This document shows, in pieces, positions 17,377-24,377 of a stretch of DNA of 44,724 bases. The notes beneath the pieces are model-generated. The model saw only the letters and a list, made by a program, of their open reading frames with translations. It did no database searches and had not been told where the DNA came from. This stretch comes from Amycolatopsis mediterranei (GTDB taxonomy: Bacteria; Actinomycetota; Actinomycetes; Mycobacteriales; Pseudonocardiaceae). The stretch is from assembly GCF_026017845.1 (NCBI RefSeq), contig NZ_CP100416.1, positions 3,906,778 through 3,951,501 of the forward strand. The letters are read 5' to 3'. Position 1 is the stretch's first letter. The number at the start of each line of letters is the position of its first letter. Both the position numbers and the translations under genes were made by a program.

Positions 17377-18654
17377 ATGGGGAGTCTCCGCTCACGGGTC
17401 CTGGGCTGGGTCGGCCGACGGTATCTCGCCCGGCAGTCGAAAAAGGGCTTCGACCTCGAAAAGATGTCGTCCTTCCTGCCCGATTCGGCGTTGCTGCCGC
17501 TGAAACGGGACGGCCTCGACCCGGTCCCCGAGATGGCCGCTCAGCGGAGCGAGGCGCCGATCGGCAAGCTCGACCTGCCGTTCGGGATGAACGCCTGGCT
17601 CGTCACCGGGTACGACGAGGCGAAGGCCGTGCTCGGCAAGGCGACCGGTTTTTCCAGCGACTTCGGCAACCTCGTCGGCAACGCCGGCGTGACCGCCGAC
17701 CAGAACCCGGGCGGCCTGGGCTTCGCGGATCCGCCGGTGCACACGCGGCTGCGGAAGCTGCTCACGCCGGAGTTCACCATGCGCCGGCTGAGCCGGCTGG
17801 CCCCGCGCATCGACGAGATCGTCGCCGGGCAGCTCGACGCCATGGCCGCCACCGACGGCCCGGTCGACCTGTGGCAGGCGTTCGCGCTGCCGATCCCGTC
17901 GCTGACCATCTGCGAACTGCTCGGCGTGTCCTATGAGGACCGCGAGGACTTCCAGCGGCTGAGCACCGCCCGCTTCGACCTCTTCGGCGGCGCGGGTGCC
18001 TCGCTCGGCGCGATGTCGGAGTCGCTGACCTACCTGCTCGACATCGTCAAGAAGCAGCGCGAGGAACCGGGCGACGGCCTGCTCGGCATGCTGATCAAGG
18101 AACACGGCGACGAGATCGACGACCGCGAGCTGGCCGGCCTGGCCGACGGCGTGCTCACCGGCGGCCTGGAGACCACGGCGAGCATGCTGGCCCTCGGCGC
18201 GCTGGTGCTGCTGCGCGACGAGAAGGCGATGGACGCCGTCCGCGGCGACGACGAGTCCGTGCACCGGTTCGTCGAGGAGCTGCTGCGCTACCTGACGGTG
18301 GTGCAGATGGCGTTCCCCCGGTTCGCCAAGGAGGACATGGAGATCGGCGGCGTCCACATCGCCGAGGGTGACATCGTGCTGGTGTCCCTGTCCACGGCGG
18401 ACCGCGACCCCAAGCTGGGCGCGGACATGGAGACGTTCGACGCGACCCGCGATCCGACGTCGCACCTGGCGTTCAGCTACGGCATCCACCGCTGCATCGG
18501 CGCGGAACTGGCCCGGATGGAGCTGCGCACCGCCTACCCGGCGCTGATCCGCCGCTTCCCGAACCTGCGGCTGGCGGTGCCCGAGGAGGACCTCTCCTTC
18601 CGTCAGGTGTCCATTGTGTACGGTCTGGACGCGCTGCCGGTCCTGGTGGACTGA
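17377..18654 (+). CDS. Cytochrome P450 monooxygenase
   Basis: This 425-aa soluble class I bacterial P450 has the heme loop FSYGIHRCIG with Cys373 as the iron ligand, the ExxR helix EELLRY, and I-helix residues LTGGLETTAS at 260-269, where Gly-Glu-Thr-Thr supports oxygen activation. The I-helix motif reads GGLET rather than the commoner AGxDT/AGxET. No ferredoxin or reductase gene is adjacent, so it must use partners encoded elsewhere. The start has no SD and fits a leaderless promoter. It converges on the DUF1152 gene with a 7-bp gap. A role in xenobiotic, steroid or secondary metabolism is possible; context does not decide. Confidence 0.93.
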   Translation: MGSLRSRVLGWVGRRYLARQSKKGFDLEKMSSFLPDSALLPLKRDGLDPVPEMAAQRSEAPIGKLDLPFGMNAWLVTGYDEAKAVLGKATGFSSDFGNLVGNAGVTADQNPGGLGFADPPVHTRLRKLLTPEFTMRRLSRLAPRIDEIVAGQLDAMAATDGPVDLWQAFALPIPSLTICELLGVSYEDREDFQRLSTARFDLFGGAGASLGAMSESLTYLLDIVKKQREEPGDGLLGMLIKEHGDEIDDRELAGLADGVLTGGLETTASMLALGALVLLRDEKAMDAVRGDDESVHRFVEELLRYLTVVQMAFPRFAKEDMEIGGVHIAEGDIVLVSLSTADRDPKLGADMETFDATRDPTSHLAFSYGIHRCIGAELARMELRTAYPALIRRFPNLRLAVPEEDLSFRQVSIVYGLDALPVLVD

Positions 18655-18661
18655 ACGGCTT

Positions 18662-19648
18662 TCAGTGCGGGATGGCCCGCCGCGGCCGGCGCGTGACGCG
18701 GTCGCGGTGCGCCTCGATGACCAGGGCGACGTCCATGGCGGTGCTCGTCCCGGCGAGCTCGCCGAGGTAGCCGACCCCGGCGGCGAGGGTCACCAGGTCC
18801 GCGGCGAAGTAGACCCCCATCAACGGGTTGACGAACAGCTCGCTGCCCGCGGTGCGGGTCGTCCCGTGCACGTTCCCGAACTCGCCCCGCAGCGCGGCGG
18901 CGATCTGCCCCTGGACGATGCTCGGCCGGTCCGGGGTCGCGCGGTTCGCGTCGGCGACGGCGTCCAGGTAGGCCGCCGCTTCCGGGGACGCCGACGGGAT
19001 CGAGAGCGCGCCCAGGTACCCGCCCTCCCGGTCGAGGGCGGCGAGGTTCTCCAGCACGTGCGCGTGGCAGACGCCGTGGAAGGCGTCGATGCCGAAGCCG
19101 AGGCTGGCGACGATGCGGTCGACGCCCTCGAGCGCGGCCACCGCGGCGAGGCTGGCCATGTCCTCTTCCGGGGTGCCGAGCCCGGACTCGTCCCCGCGCA
19201 GCAGGATGTCCGTGCCTCCGTCGACGAGCACCACCGCGTCGACCGCCAGCTGCGCGACGAGGGCTTCGTAGGCCGCCCGCAGCGGCCGGGCGCCGACGCG
19301 GGGGAAGGCGTGGACGACCGGCGGCCACCCCCGGGTGCCCAGCCACCGGGCGAGGGTGCGTTCGGGGAAGTAGCCGTCGTCGCCCGCGCTGCCGGGCCGC
19401 ACCCGTGCGACGTCCGGCGCGACCCAGTCGTCCAGCTCCAGCCGGTTCAGGTCGCTGAACGCCAGGTTGGCAAAGTGGACTTCCTTGCCCTGGGCGCGCA
19501 GGGCGAAGGCGAGCGGGAGACCGGCGTAGACGTCGAACCCGCCGCCCGCGCCGGCGATCAGGACCCGGCGGGCCGGCCGCAGCCGGGTGAACAGCGGGGG
19601 TTCCGCGAGCGTGAACACCCCGCCATCGTACGGGGGCGCGGCGTCCAT
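18662..19648 (-). CDS. DUF1152 family protein
   Basis: This 328-aa cytoplasmic protein matches the DUF1152 family, whose function is unknown. It opens with a Rossmann-like RRVLIAGAGGGFDVYAGLPLAFAL (about residues 27-50), then AVVLVDGGTDILLRGDESGLGTPEEDM, a strongly conserved acidic/Gly region likely to bind a nucleotide or metal. DRIVASLGFGIDAFHGVCHAHVLENLAAL and NPLMGVYFAADL follow. ATG 19648 overlaps the 3' end of a TCCACAAAGGA motif that may double as a weak ribosome site. It lies 13 bp after the AlkB-family gene in the same direction and may be co-transcribed with it. Confidence 0.8.
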   Translation of the reverse strand: MDAAPPYDGGVFTLAEPPLFTRLRPARRVLIAGAGGGFDVYAGLPLAFALRAQGKEVHFANLAFSDLNRLELDDWVAPDVARVRPGSAGDDGYFPERTLARWLGTRGWPPVVHAFPRVGARPLRAAYEALVAQLAVDAVVLVDGGTDILLRGDESGLGTPEEDMASLAAVAALEGVDRIVASLGFGIDAFHGVCHAHVLENLAALDREGGYLGALSIPSASPEAAAYLDAVADANRATPDRPSIVQGQIAAALRGEFGNVHGTTRTAGSELFVNPLMGVYFAADLVTLAAGVGYLGELAGTSTAMDVALVIEAHRDRVTRRPRRAIPH

Positions 19649-19661
19649 CCTTTGTGGATTT

Positions 19662-20288
19662 TCACCGCACTCCCCGCGGCCGGAACTGGATGCTGATCCG
19701 CGGCCCGGCCGCCCGGTTCGTCTTCGGGATCGCGTGTTCCCAGGTGCGCTGGCACGAGCCGCCCATCACGATCAAGTCGCCGTGGCCGAGCGCGTAGCGG
19801 TGTGACTCGCCGCCGCCGCGGGGGCGCAGGGCCAGCTGGCGGGCCGCGCCGACCGAGAGGATCGCGACCATCGTGTCCTCGGTGCTGCCGCGGCCGATCG
19901 TGTCGCCGTGCCAGGCGACGCTGTCCCGGCCGTCGCGGTAGTAGCACAGGCCCGCGGTGCGGAACGGCTCGCCGAGTTCGCCGGCGTAGTGCTCGCTCAG
20001 CGCGGTGCGGGCCGCCGCCAGCACGGGGTGGGGGAGAGGCGCCGCTTCGCGGTAGAAGCACAGCAGCCGCGGGACGTCGACGAAGCGGTCGTACATCCGG
20101 CGCCGCTCCGCCTGCCACGGGACGCCGGTGACGAGGTCGGCGAACACCTCGTCGGCGCCGGCGAGCCAGCCCGGCTGCACGTCGACCCATGCGCCGGAGC
20201 CGAGCTCGGTCCGGCGCGGCGCCAGGTCGTGCAGCGTGACGGGGCCGGATTCGCCGAACAGCGATGCCTGCAGGGCCGGGGTCGTCAT
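19662..20288 (-). CDS. alkB: AlkB-family 2-oxoglutarate/Fe(II) dioxygenase (DNA/RNA repair)
   Basis: This 208-aa protein belongs to the AlkB family, which oxidatively removes alkyl lesions from bases. The iron ligands are H127 and D129 in WHGDTIG and H185 in WEHAIPK; R197 and R203 in RISIQFR bind 2-oxoglutarate. DLIVMGGSCQRTWEH is the conserved strand before the third ligand. ATG 20288 has no SD. TACGGT ends 7 nt upstream (minus strand, 20296-20301), and a LexA-like box lies directly above it, so it is probably a leaderless, DNA-damage-inducible gene. That AlkB here is under SOS rather than Ada control is inference. DUF1152 follows 13 bp downstream. Confidence 0.9.
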   Translation of the reverse strand: MTTPALQASLFGESGPVTLHDLAPRRTELGSGAWVDVQPGWLAGADEVFADLVTGVPWQAERRRMYDRFVDVPRLLCFYREAAPLPHPVLAAARTALSEHYAGELGEPFRTAGLCYYRDGRDSVAWHGDTIGRGSTEDTMVAILSVGAARQLALRPRGGGESHRYALGHGDLIVMGGSCQRTWEHAIPKTNRAAGPRISIQFRPRGVR

Positions 20289-20295
20289 GGGTCCG

Positions 20296-20325
20296 ACCGT
20301 ACACGATGTTCGAACAGATGTTCTA
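20296..20325 (-). promoter_or_regulatory. LexA-like SOS box and leaderless promoter of alkB
   Basis: TCGAACAGATGTTCTA (20310-20325) matches the actinobacterial SOS box TCGAAC-N4-GTTCGA with a single mismatch. The -10 TACGGT (20296-20301, minus strand) lies between the box and the ATG with the 7-nt gap seen at other leaderless starts here. LexA bound at this position would cover the -35 and spacer. Confidence 0.75.
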
Positions 20326-20362
20326 CTTTGGGTCGCGCCGCCCGGCCGGACCCCCGGACCCG

Positions 20363-20938
20363 TCAGTGCGTGACGTCGTAGACCAGCTTCTGGACGCCGT
20401 TGCCGTAGGCCTCGCTCTCGACGAGCTTCAGGTTCTGCTTGTCCTTGTCGGTCTCGCTGAACAGCCGCTTGCCCGCGCCGAGCAGGACGGGGAAGACCAG
20501 CAGGTGGTAGCGGTCGATCAGGCCGGCGTCGGCCAGAGCGCGGTTGAGGGTGGCGCTGCCGGCGACGATGATCGGGCCGCCCTCGGTCTCCTTCAGGGCC
20601 GCGACCTCGTCCAGCGAACGCAGGATCGTCGTCTCGCCCCAGTTGTCCACCAGGTCGTCGTTCTTCAAGGTGGTCGACACGACGTACTTCGGCATCGCGT
20701 TGTACCCGGCGAACTCCTCGGTCATGCCCGGCCAGACCGGCGCGAACGCCTCGTAGCTGACGCGGCCCAGCAGCATGGCCGTGGCTTCTTCCTGCTCGCT
20801 GCCCTTGATCGCGTAGGCGGCCGGGTCGAACTCGATGTCCTTGAAAGTCCAGCCCGCGTTGCGGTAGCCCGGCTCCCCGCCGGGGGCTTCGACGACGCCG
20901 TCGAGCGAAACGAACGAGCTGGAGATCAGGGTGCGCAT
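20363..20938 (-). CDS. RibD C-terminal / dihydrofolate reductase-like protein
   Basis: This 191-aa cytoplasmic protein has the DHFR/RibD_C reductase fold. It starts MRTLISSSFVSLDGVVEAPGG, carries AMLLGRVSYEAFAPVWP, then GGPIIVAGSATLNRALADAGLIDRYHLLVFPVLLGAGKRLF, the conserved NADPH-binding 'GSxxLxxxLxxxxLVDEL' block. It is a standalone member lacking the RibD deaminase, the group often annotated as DHFR-family protein of unknown substrate. ATG 20938 follows GAGGAG. The alkB gene 74 bp downstream has its own promoter, so the two may not share a transcript. Confidence 0.88.
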   Translation of the reverse strand: MRTLISSSFVSLDGVVEAPGGEPGYRNAGWTFKDIEFDPAAYAIKGSEQEEATAMLLGRVSYEAFAPVWPGMTEEFAGYNAMPKYVVSTTLKNDDLVDNWGETTILRSLDEVAALKETEGGPIIVAGSATLNRALADAGLIDRYHLLVFPVLLGAGKRLFSETDKDKQNLKLVESEAYGNGVQKLVYDVTH

Positions 20939-21155
20939 GGGGTGCTCCTCGGTGGTCGGTCCGGCTTCTGCAAGTCTGTCGAACGGGGAAAGCCGGATTC
21001 GACACCGGCCCTGGCGAAAACTTCCGACGTACCGCGCCGCGGGGAAGGCGGGTCTTGCCCACCGCGGCCCGGGCTCGTACAGTCAGGTCCACGCCGAACA
21101 AAGGTCTGAACCTGTCGTCGGTGACCGCCGCCTCGAGTGACACAGGAGGTTGACG

Positions 21156-21758
21156 GTGCGCAGACTTCACGGTGCGGGCGTGCTCGCGGCGGTCGTGACG
21201 GGGCTCGCGGTGTTCGCCCCGGCGGCGGACGCCCAGGTCGGGACGGGTCCGTGGGTCTCGGACTCGCCGGGCTACTCGGAGCAGGAGCGGGGGTGCGGCG
21301 ACATCTCCGGGCTGACCTTCAAGCTCACCTGCTCGACCGGCAGCGGTGACCAGCGCGCGGAACGCCGCTACACCACCTACACCGGCGGCACCCACCAGTT
21401 CGAGGGGTCGTTCAAGATCACCAGCATGGGCGGCAGCCGGATCAGCCTGAAGCAGACGTTCCGGGACGGCTCCAGCGCCGGCCCGTTCTTCCTGCTGGCG
21501 GTGGAGAAGGGCGGCCGGCTCTACGCGGTGCACGGCGGGGAGACCATCGCCACCGGCGCGACCGTGGGCACGAGCGTCCGGGTGAACACGATCAACCAGG
21601 TCGGCAGCACGCACAAGGTCTACATCAACGGCTCGCAGAAGGACTCGGTGTCCAGCCCGAGCGGCAGCTACTACGACAAGTTCGGCAGCTACCGCACCGC
21701 GAGCGGCAAGGGGCCGATCACGGTGGAGTGGAGCGGGATCCGGTTCTGGCACAAGTAG
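21156..21758 (+). CDS. Secreted jelly-roll protein resembling PL7-type polysaccharide lyases
   Basis: This 200-aa exported protein has a Sec signal (first ~26 residues, ending ADAQ). The mature part reads as a concanavalin-like beta-jelly roll. RAERRY resembles the RxELR active-site strand of family 7 alginate lyases, and YYDKFGSYRT followed by ITVEWSGIRFW resembles the YFKxGxY strand and its C-terminal partner. The catalytic Q(I/V)H strand is not evident; the equivalent region reads ISLKQTF with no histidine. It may be a divergent lyase or a binding-only relative. GTG 21156 follows AGGAGG by 6 nt. The 217 bp upstream hold no gene I can support. Confidence 0.65.
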   Translation: MRRLHGAGVLAAVVTGLAVFAPAADAQVGTGPWVSDSPGYSEQERGCGDISGLTFKLTCSTGSGDQRAERRYTTYTGGTHQFEGSFKITSMGGSRISLKQTFRDGSSAGPFFLLAVEKGGRLYAVHGGETIATGATVGTSVRVNTINQVGSTHKVYINGSQKDSVSSPSGSYYDKFGSYRTASGKGPITVEWSGIRFWHK

Positions 21759-21767
21759 GACGGAGAG

Positions 21768-21799
21768 GGCGGCGCGCACGGGTCACCTTGCGCGCCGCC
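21768..21799. terminator. Bidirectional hairpin terminator
   Basis: Perfect 10-bp arms (GGCGGCGCGC at 21768-21777, complement at 21790-21799) enclose a 12-nt loop that contains the stop codon of the leftward TMEM175-type gene. It terminates the convergent secreted-protein gene and probably both genes. Confidence 0.7.
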
Positions 21800-22421
21800 G
21801 GTTCTCCTGGGCCGGCTGCGGACGCCGGCGCTGCGCCCAGCGGCTGATCATGGCCGGGAAGAACAGCAACAGCAGCACGTAGTAGCCGAGGCCGGGCTTG
21901 ATGAACGCCACGACCACCGCGAGCGCGAAGACGACCGTGCTCAGCACGAAAGTGCCCACCGACTCGCCGGACACCGGCTCGGTGCCCGCGCGGACCCGCG
22001 GGTCACGCCGGACGATCAGGGCCAGCGCCGTGTGGCACAGGCTGCTCGCCAGCAGGGTGCCCAGGTAGAACACCGCGGTGAAGCGGTCCGGCGGGTAGGC
22101 GCCGATGAGCTGGGTGGGGAACGGCAGCAGCGCGATGGTCAGCAGCCAGCAGAGGTTGACGACCACGAGCGGGCTGCTGTAGGCGCGCACGTGCTCGAAG
22201 GTGCGGTGGTGGATGAACCAGGACCGGCCGATGACGGCGAAGCTGAGCACGAAGCTGAAGATCTTCGCCCAGTTCCGGGTCACCGCCTCGCTCGCGGGCG
22301 CGTGCTCCGCGACCAGCTCCGGCACCAGCTCCGTGAGCGGCAGGACCAGCAACGTCAGGGCGATCGCGACCACGGCGTCGGTGAAGAACACCAGCCGCTC
22401 GGATGATCTCTCGGGTTCCAC
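21783..22421 (-). CDS. TMEM175-family (DUF1211) predicted potassium channel
   Basis: This 212-aa integral membrane protein has about six hydrophobic helices. The first, ERLVFFTDAVVAIALTLLVLPL, matches the bacterial TMEM175 TM1 motif RFSDGVFAIAxTLL, with FFTDAVVAIALTLL here, so the pore-lining Phe-Ser/Thr-Asp segment is kept. SWFIHHRTFEHVRAYSSPLVVVNLCWLL is the conserved TM3 region of the family. Bacterial TMEM175 forms tetrameric, weakly selective K+ channels. GTG 22421 is my best start; it lacks a strong ribosome site, and TTG 22433 is an alternative. An open frame extends far upstream but overlaps the pseudouridine synthase antiphase and is not real. Confidence 0.82.
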   Translation of the reverse strand: MEPERSSERLVFFTDAVVAIALTLLVLPLTELVPELVAEHAPASEAVTRNWAKIFSFVLSFAVIGRSWFIHHRTFEHVRAYSSPLVVVNLCWLLTIALLPFPTQLIGAYPPDRFTAVFYLGTLLASSLCHTALALIVRRDPRVRAGTEPVSGESVGTFVLSTVVFALAVVVAFIKPGLGYYVLLLLFFPAMISRWAQRRRPQPAQENRRRAR

Positions 22422-22465
22422 GCCGACATCCAACCACCAGGCTGTCCGCCGGCGTCCGGCGAAGT

Positions 22466-23401
22466 TCACGCGGGCGGCGCCGCCCAGGCCTCGGGATCGT
22501 CCCACGCGGACAGCCGGCGCGCGCTGGTGAAGCGGCGGTGCGCGCCGGTCAGCGGGTCGTCGAAGTCGAGGACCTTGGCCAGCAGCTGCAGGGGTTTCGT
22601 GAAGTCGCCCAAGGGTTTCTCGCGCAGCTGCGGGTAGAAGTCGTCGCCGAGGATCGGGACGCCGAGGCCGCTCAGGTGCAGGCGCAGCTGGTGGGTCCGG
22701 CCGGTGGCCGGGACCAGCCGGTACCGGCCGAGCCCGGCCCGGTGCTCGAGCAGGTCGACGTAGGTCTCGGCGTTCGGTTCGCCCGGCACCTCCTGGGCGG
22801 CGAGCACCCCGCGTTCCTTGACGATCCGGCTCCGGACGGTCCTCGGCAGGGTCAGTGCCGGGTCGTGCGGCGCGATCGCCTCGTACTCCTTGTGCACCCG
22901 GCGGTCGCGGAACAGCGTCTGGTACTTGCCGCGCGACTCCGGCGTGATCACGAACATCACCAGTCCCGCGGTGACGCGGTCCAGGCGGTGCGCGGGGGAC
23001 AGCTGCGGCAGGTCGAGCTCGCGGCGCAGCCGCACGAGCGCCGTCTCCAGGATGTGCTGCCCGCGCGGGATGGTCGCCAGGAAGTGCGGCTTGTCGACGA
23101 CGAGCAGGTGCTCGTCGCGGTGCACGACGTCGATCGCGAAGGGCACCGGCACCTCGTCGGGCAGGTCGCGGTGGAACCAGATGAACGAGCCGGGCGCGTA
23201 GGGTGTGTCGACGCCGAGCGGGCCGTCGGTGCCGTGGATGCGCTCCTCGCGCAGCATCTCCTCGATGCGGTCCGGTGCCACGCGCGGCAGCCGGTCGACG
23301 AGGTGCGCCAGCAGGGTCGGCCACTCGCCGTCGGGCAGTTTCAGCCGGGCGGGGTCCAGCCCGTGGCGGGGCGGGATCGGCGGGCGGAGCTTGCGTCTCA
23401 T
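22466..23401 (-). CDS. RluA-family pseudouridine synthase
   Basis: This 311-aa RNA-modifying enzyme isomerises uridine to pseudouridine in rRNA or tRNA. The catalytic motif HRLDRVTAG is at 138-146, with Asp141 the nucleophile. VVHRDEHLLVVDKPHFLATIPRG (about 93-114) and VPATGRTHQLRLHLSGLGVPILGDDFY are the other RluA blocks. The N-terminal ~90 residues (PGSFIWFHRDLPDE...) are an unusual extension typical of the actinobacterial subgroup rather than an S4 domain. ATG 23401 starts it. It is 22 bp from the DUF5313 gene in the same direction. Exact target uridine is unknown. Confidence 0.9.
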   Translation of the reverse strand: MRRKLRPPIPPRHGLDPARLKLPDGEWPTLLAHLVDRLPRVAPDRIEEMLREERIHGTDGPLGVDTPYAPGSFIWFHRDLPDEVPVPFAIDVVHRDEHLLVVDKPHFLATIPRGQHILETALVRLRRELDLPQLSPAHRLDRVTAGLVMFVITPESRGKYQTLFRDRRVHKEYEAIAPHDPALTLPRTVRSRIVKERGVLAAQEVPGEPNAETYVDLLEHRAGLGRYRLVPATGRTHQLRLHLSGLGVPILGDDFYPQLREKPLGDFTKPLQLLAKVLDFDDPLTGAHRRFTSARRLSAWDDPEAWAAPPA

Positions 23402-23423
23402 CGTGCCCCGACTGTAACTGTGC

Positions 23424-23816
23424 CTAACCCTCCGACGGCGTCCGGTAACGCGCGAGGTAGCGCGCGGTCGCCTCGGCGTTCTTCGCTTCGGCGGCCTCGG
23501 CGCGCAGGCGGCGTCCGGTGTGGTGCGGGAAGCCCTGCCGGCCGAGCCGGTGCTCGATGCTCTCCTCCATGTACGCGCACGAGTAGAAGTACGCGACCAG
23601 GGCGGCCATCAGGACCAGCGAGAGGCGCAGCCAGATCGAGCCGGGCAGCAGCAGCCACACCGTGCAGAGCGGCACGATGCCGATCGACCGCTGGAGCACG
23701 AACCGGGCTCGCCAGTGCTTCGACGTCGCATCGTGCAACGCCCAGTCGTTGTAGCGCGCGGGGAGCCGCACACCGACGGCATAACCGAACCAGCGGAGCA
23801 CACTCGGTCGTTCCAT
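23424..23816 (-). CDS. DUF5313 family small membrane protein
   Basis: This 130-aa protein matches the actinobacterial DUF5313 family. RPSVLRWFGYAVGVRLPARYNDWALHDATS is the family N-terminus; two adjacent hydrophobic segments (SIGIVPLCTVWLLLPGSIWL and LSLVLMAALVAYFYSCAYM) form a helical hairpin; EESIEHRLGRQGFPHHTGR follows in the cytoplasm. Function is unknown. The start has no SD but TACTCT ends 7 nt upstream on the minus strand, so it appears leaderless. It diverges from the OhrR-like gene across tandem operator palindromes, implying control by that redox-responsive regulator. Confidence 0.85.
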   Translation of the reverse strand: MERPSVLRWFGYAVGVRLPARYNDWALHDATSKHWRARFVLQRSIGIVPLCTVWLLLPGSIWLRLSLVLMAALVAYFYSCAYMEESIEHRLGRQGFPHHTGRRLRAEAAEAKNAEATARYLARYRTPSEG

Positions 23817-23829
23817 GGCTTCCAGAGTA

Positions 23830-23859
23830 CGCTAATGCTTAGCGCACTAACCATTAGCG
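23830..23859. promoter_or_regulatory. Tandem MarR/OhrR-type operator palindromes
   Basis: Two copies of CTAA-N3-TTAG lie 15 bp apart: CTAATGCTTAG (23832-23842) and CTAACCATTAG (23847-23857). The outer CGCTAATG/CATTAGCG also pair over the whole element. It covers the divergent promoters of DUF5313 (-10 TACTCT) and the OhrR-like gene (-10 TAGGAT, 23875-23880). Confidence 0.75.
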
Positions 23860-23886
23860 CGATCGACGACACAGTAGGATCGGGAC

Positions 23887-24324
23887 ATGATCGACCTGGG
23901 TGAGGACCCCCTGAAGCTGGACCGGCAGGTGTGCTTCGCGCTGTCGGTGGCTTCGCGCAGCGTGATCGCGATCTACCGGCCGCTGCTCGAGCCGTACGGC
24001 CTGACCCATCCCCAATACCTGGTGATGCTCGCGCTGTGGGAGCGGTCGCCGCGTTCGGTGAAGGACCTCGGCGCGGCTCTGCGGCACGAGCCCGCGACGC
24101 TGTCGCCGCTGCTCAAGCGGCTGGAGGCGCTCGGGTACGTGACGCGCACCCGCAGCCGCTCGGACGAACGCCGGCTGACGGTCGAGCTGACCGAGACCGG
24201 CCGCGCGCTGCGGGCCGAGGCGGAGAAGATCCCGTACAAGGTGGTCGAGACCCTCGGCATGGACGTCTCCGAGCTGGAAGCCCTGCACGGCGTGCTGACC
24301 CGGGTCATCGACGCGACCGCCTGA
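23887..24324 (+). CDS. MarR-family regulator of OhrR type (peroxide-sensing cysteine)
   Basis: This 145-aa winged-helix regulator aligns well with OhrR: LDRQVCFALSVASR with Cys16 at the reactive cysteine position, then YRPLLEPYGLTHPQYLVMLALWE, which keeps two of the tyrosines that hydrogen-bond the thiolate, then LGAALRHEPATLSPLLKRLEALGYVTRTRS (recognition helix) and the wing RSDERRLTVELT. A third OhrR tyrosine (CFLLY in Bacillus) is Ser here. It should repress until organic hydroperoxides oxidise Cys16. No ohr peroxidase gene is present; the divergent partner is DUF5313 and the downstream gene an LLM oxidoreductase. ATG 23887 sits 6 nt after TAGGAT, which may serve as both -10 and AGGA ribosome site. 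Confidence 0.88.
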   Translation: MIDLGEDPLKLDRQVCFALSVASRSVIAIYRPLLEPYGLTHPQYLVMLALWERSPRSVKDLGAALRHEPATLSPLLKRLEALGYVTRTRSRSDERRLTVELTETGRALRAEAEKIPYKVVETLGMDVSELEALHGVLTRVIDATA

Positions 24325-24377
24325 GGAATTCCCGGCCGCGCCGCGCGTTGCTCCCGGAGAGCCTTCCGGGAGGAACC

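Noticed and set aside
16679..18654. Methyltransferase plus P450 as part of a natural-product gene cluster
   Set aside because: No synthase, ligase or other biosynthetic core gene is nearby, and the P450 has its own promoter.
21091..21117. DasR-like site (AGGTCTGAACCT) upstream of the secreted jelly-roll gene
   Set aside because: Only about 8 of 12 positions fit the DasR core and symmetry is poor; not enough to call.
21783..23324. 513-aa frame joining the TMEM175-type protein to upstream sequence
   Set aside because: The N-terminal ~300 residues are an out-of-frame shadow of the RluA gene; the real protein starts near 22421.
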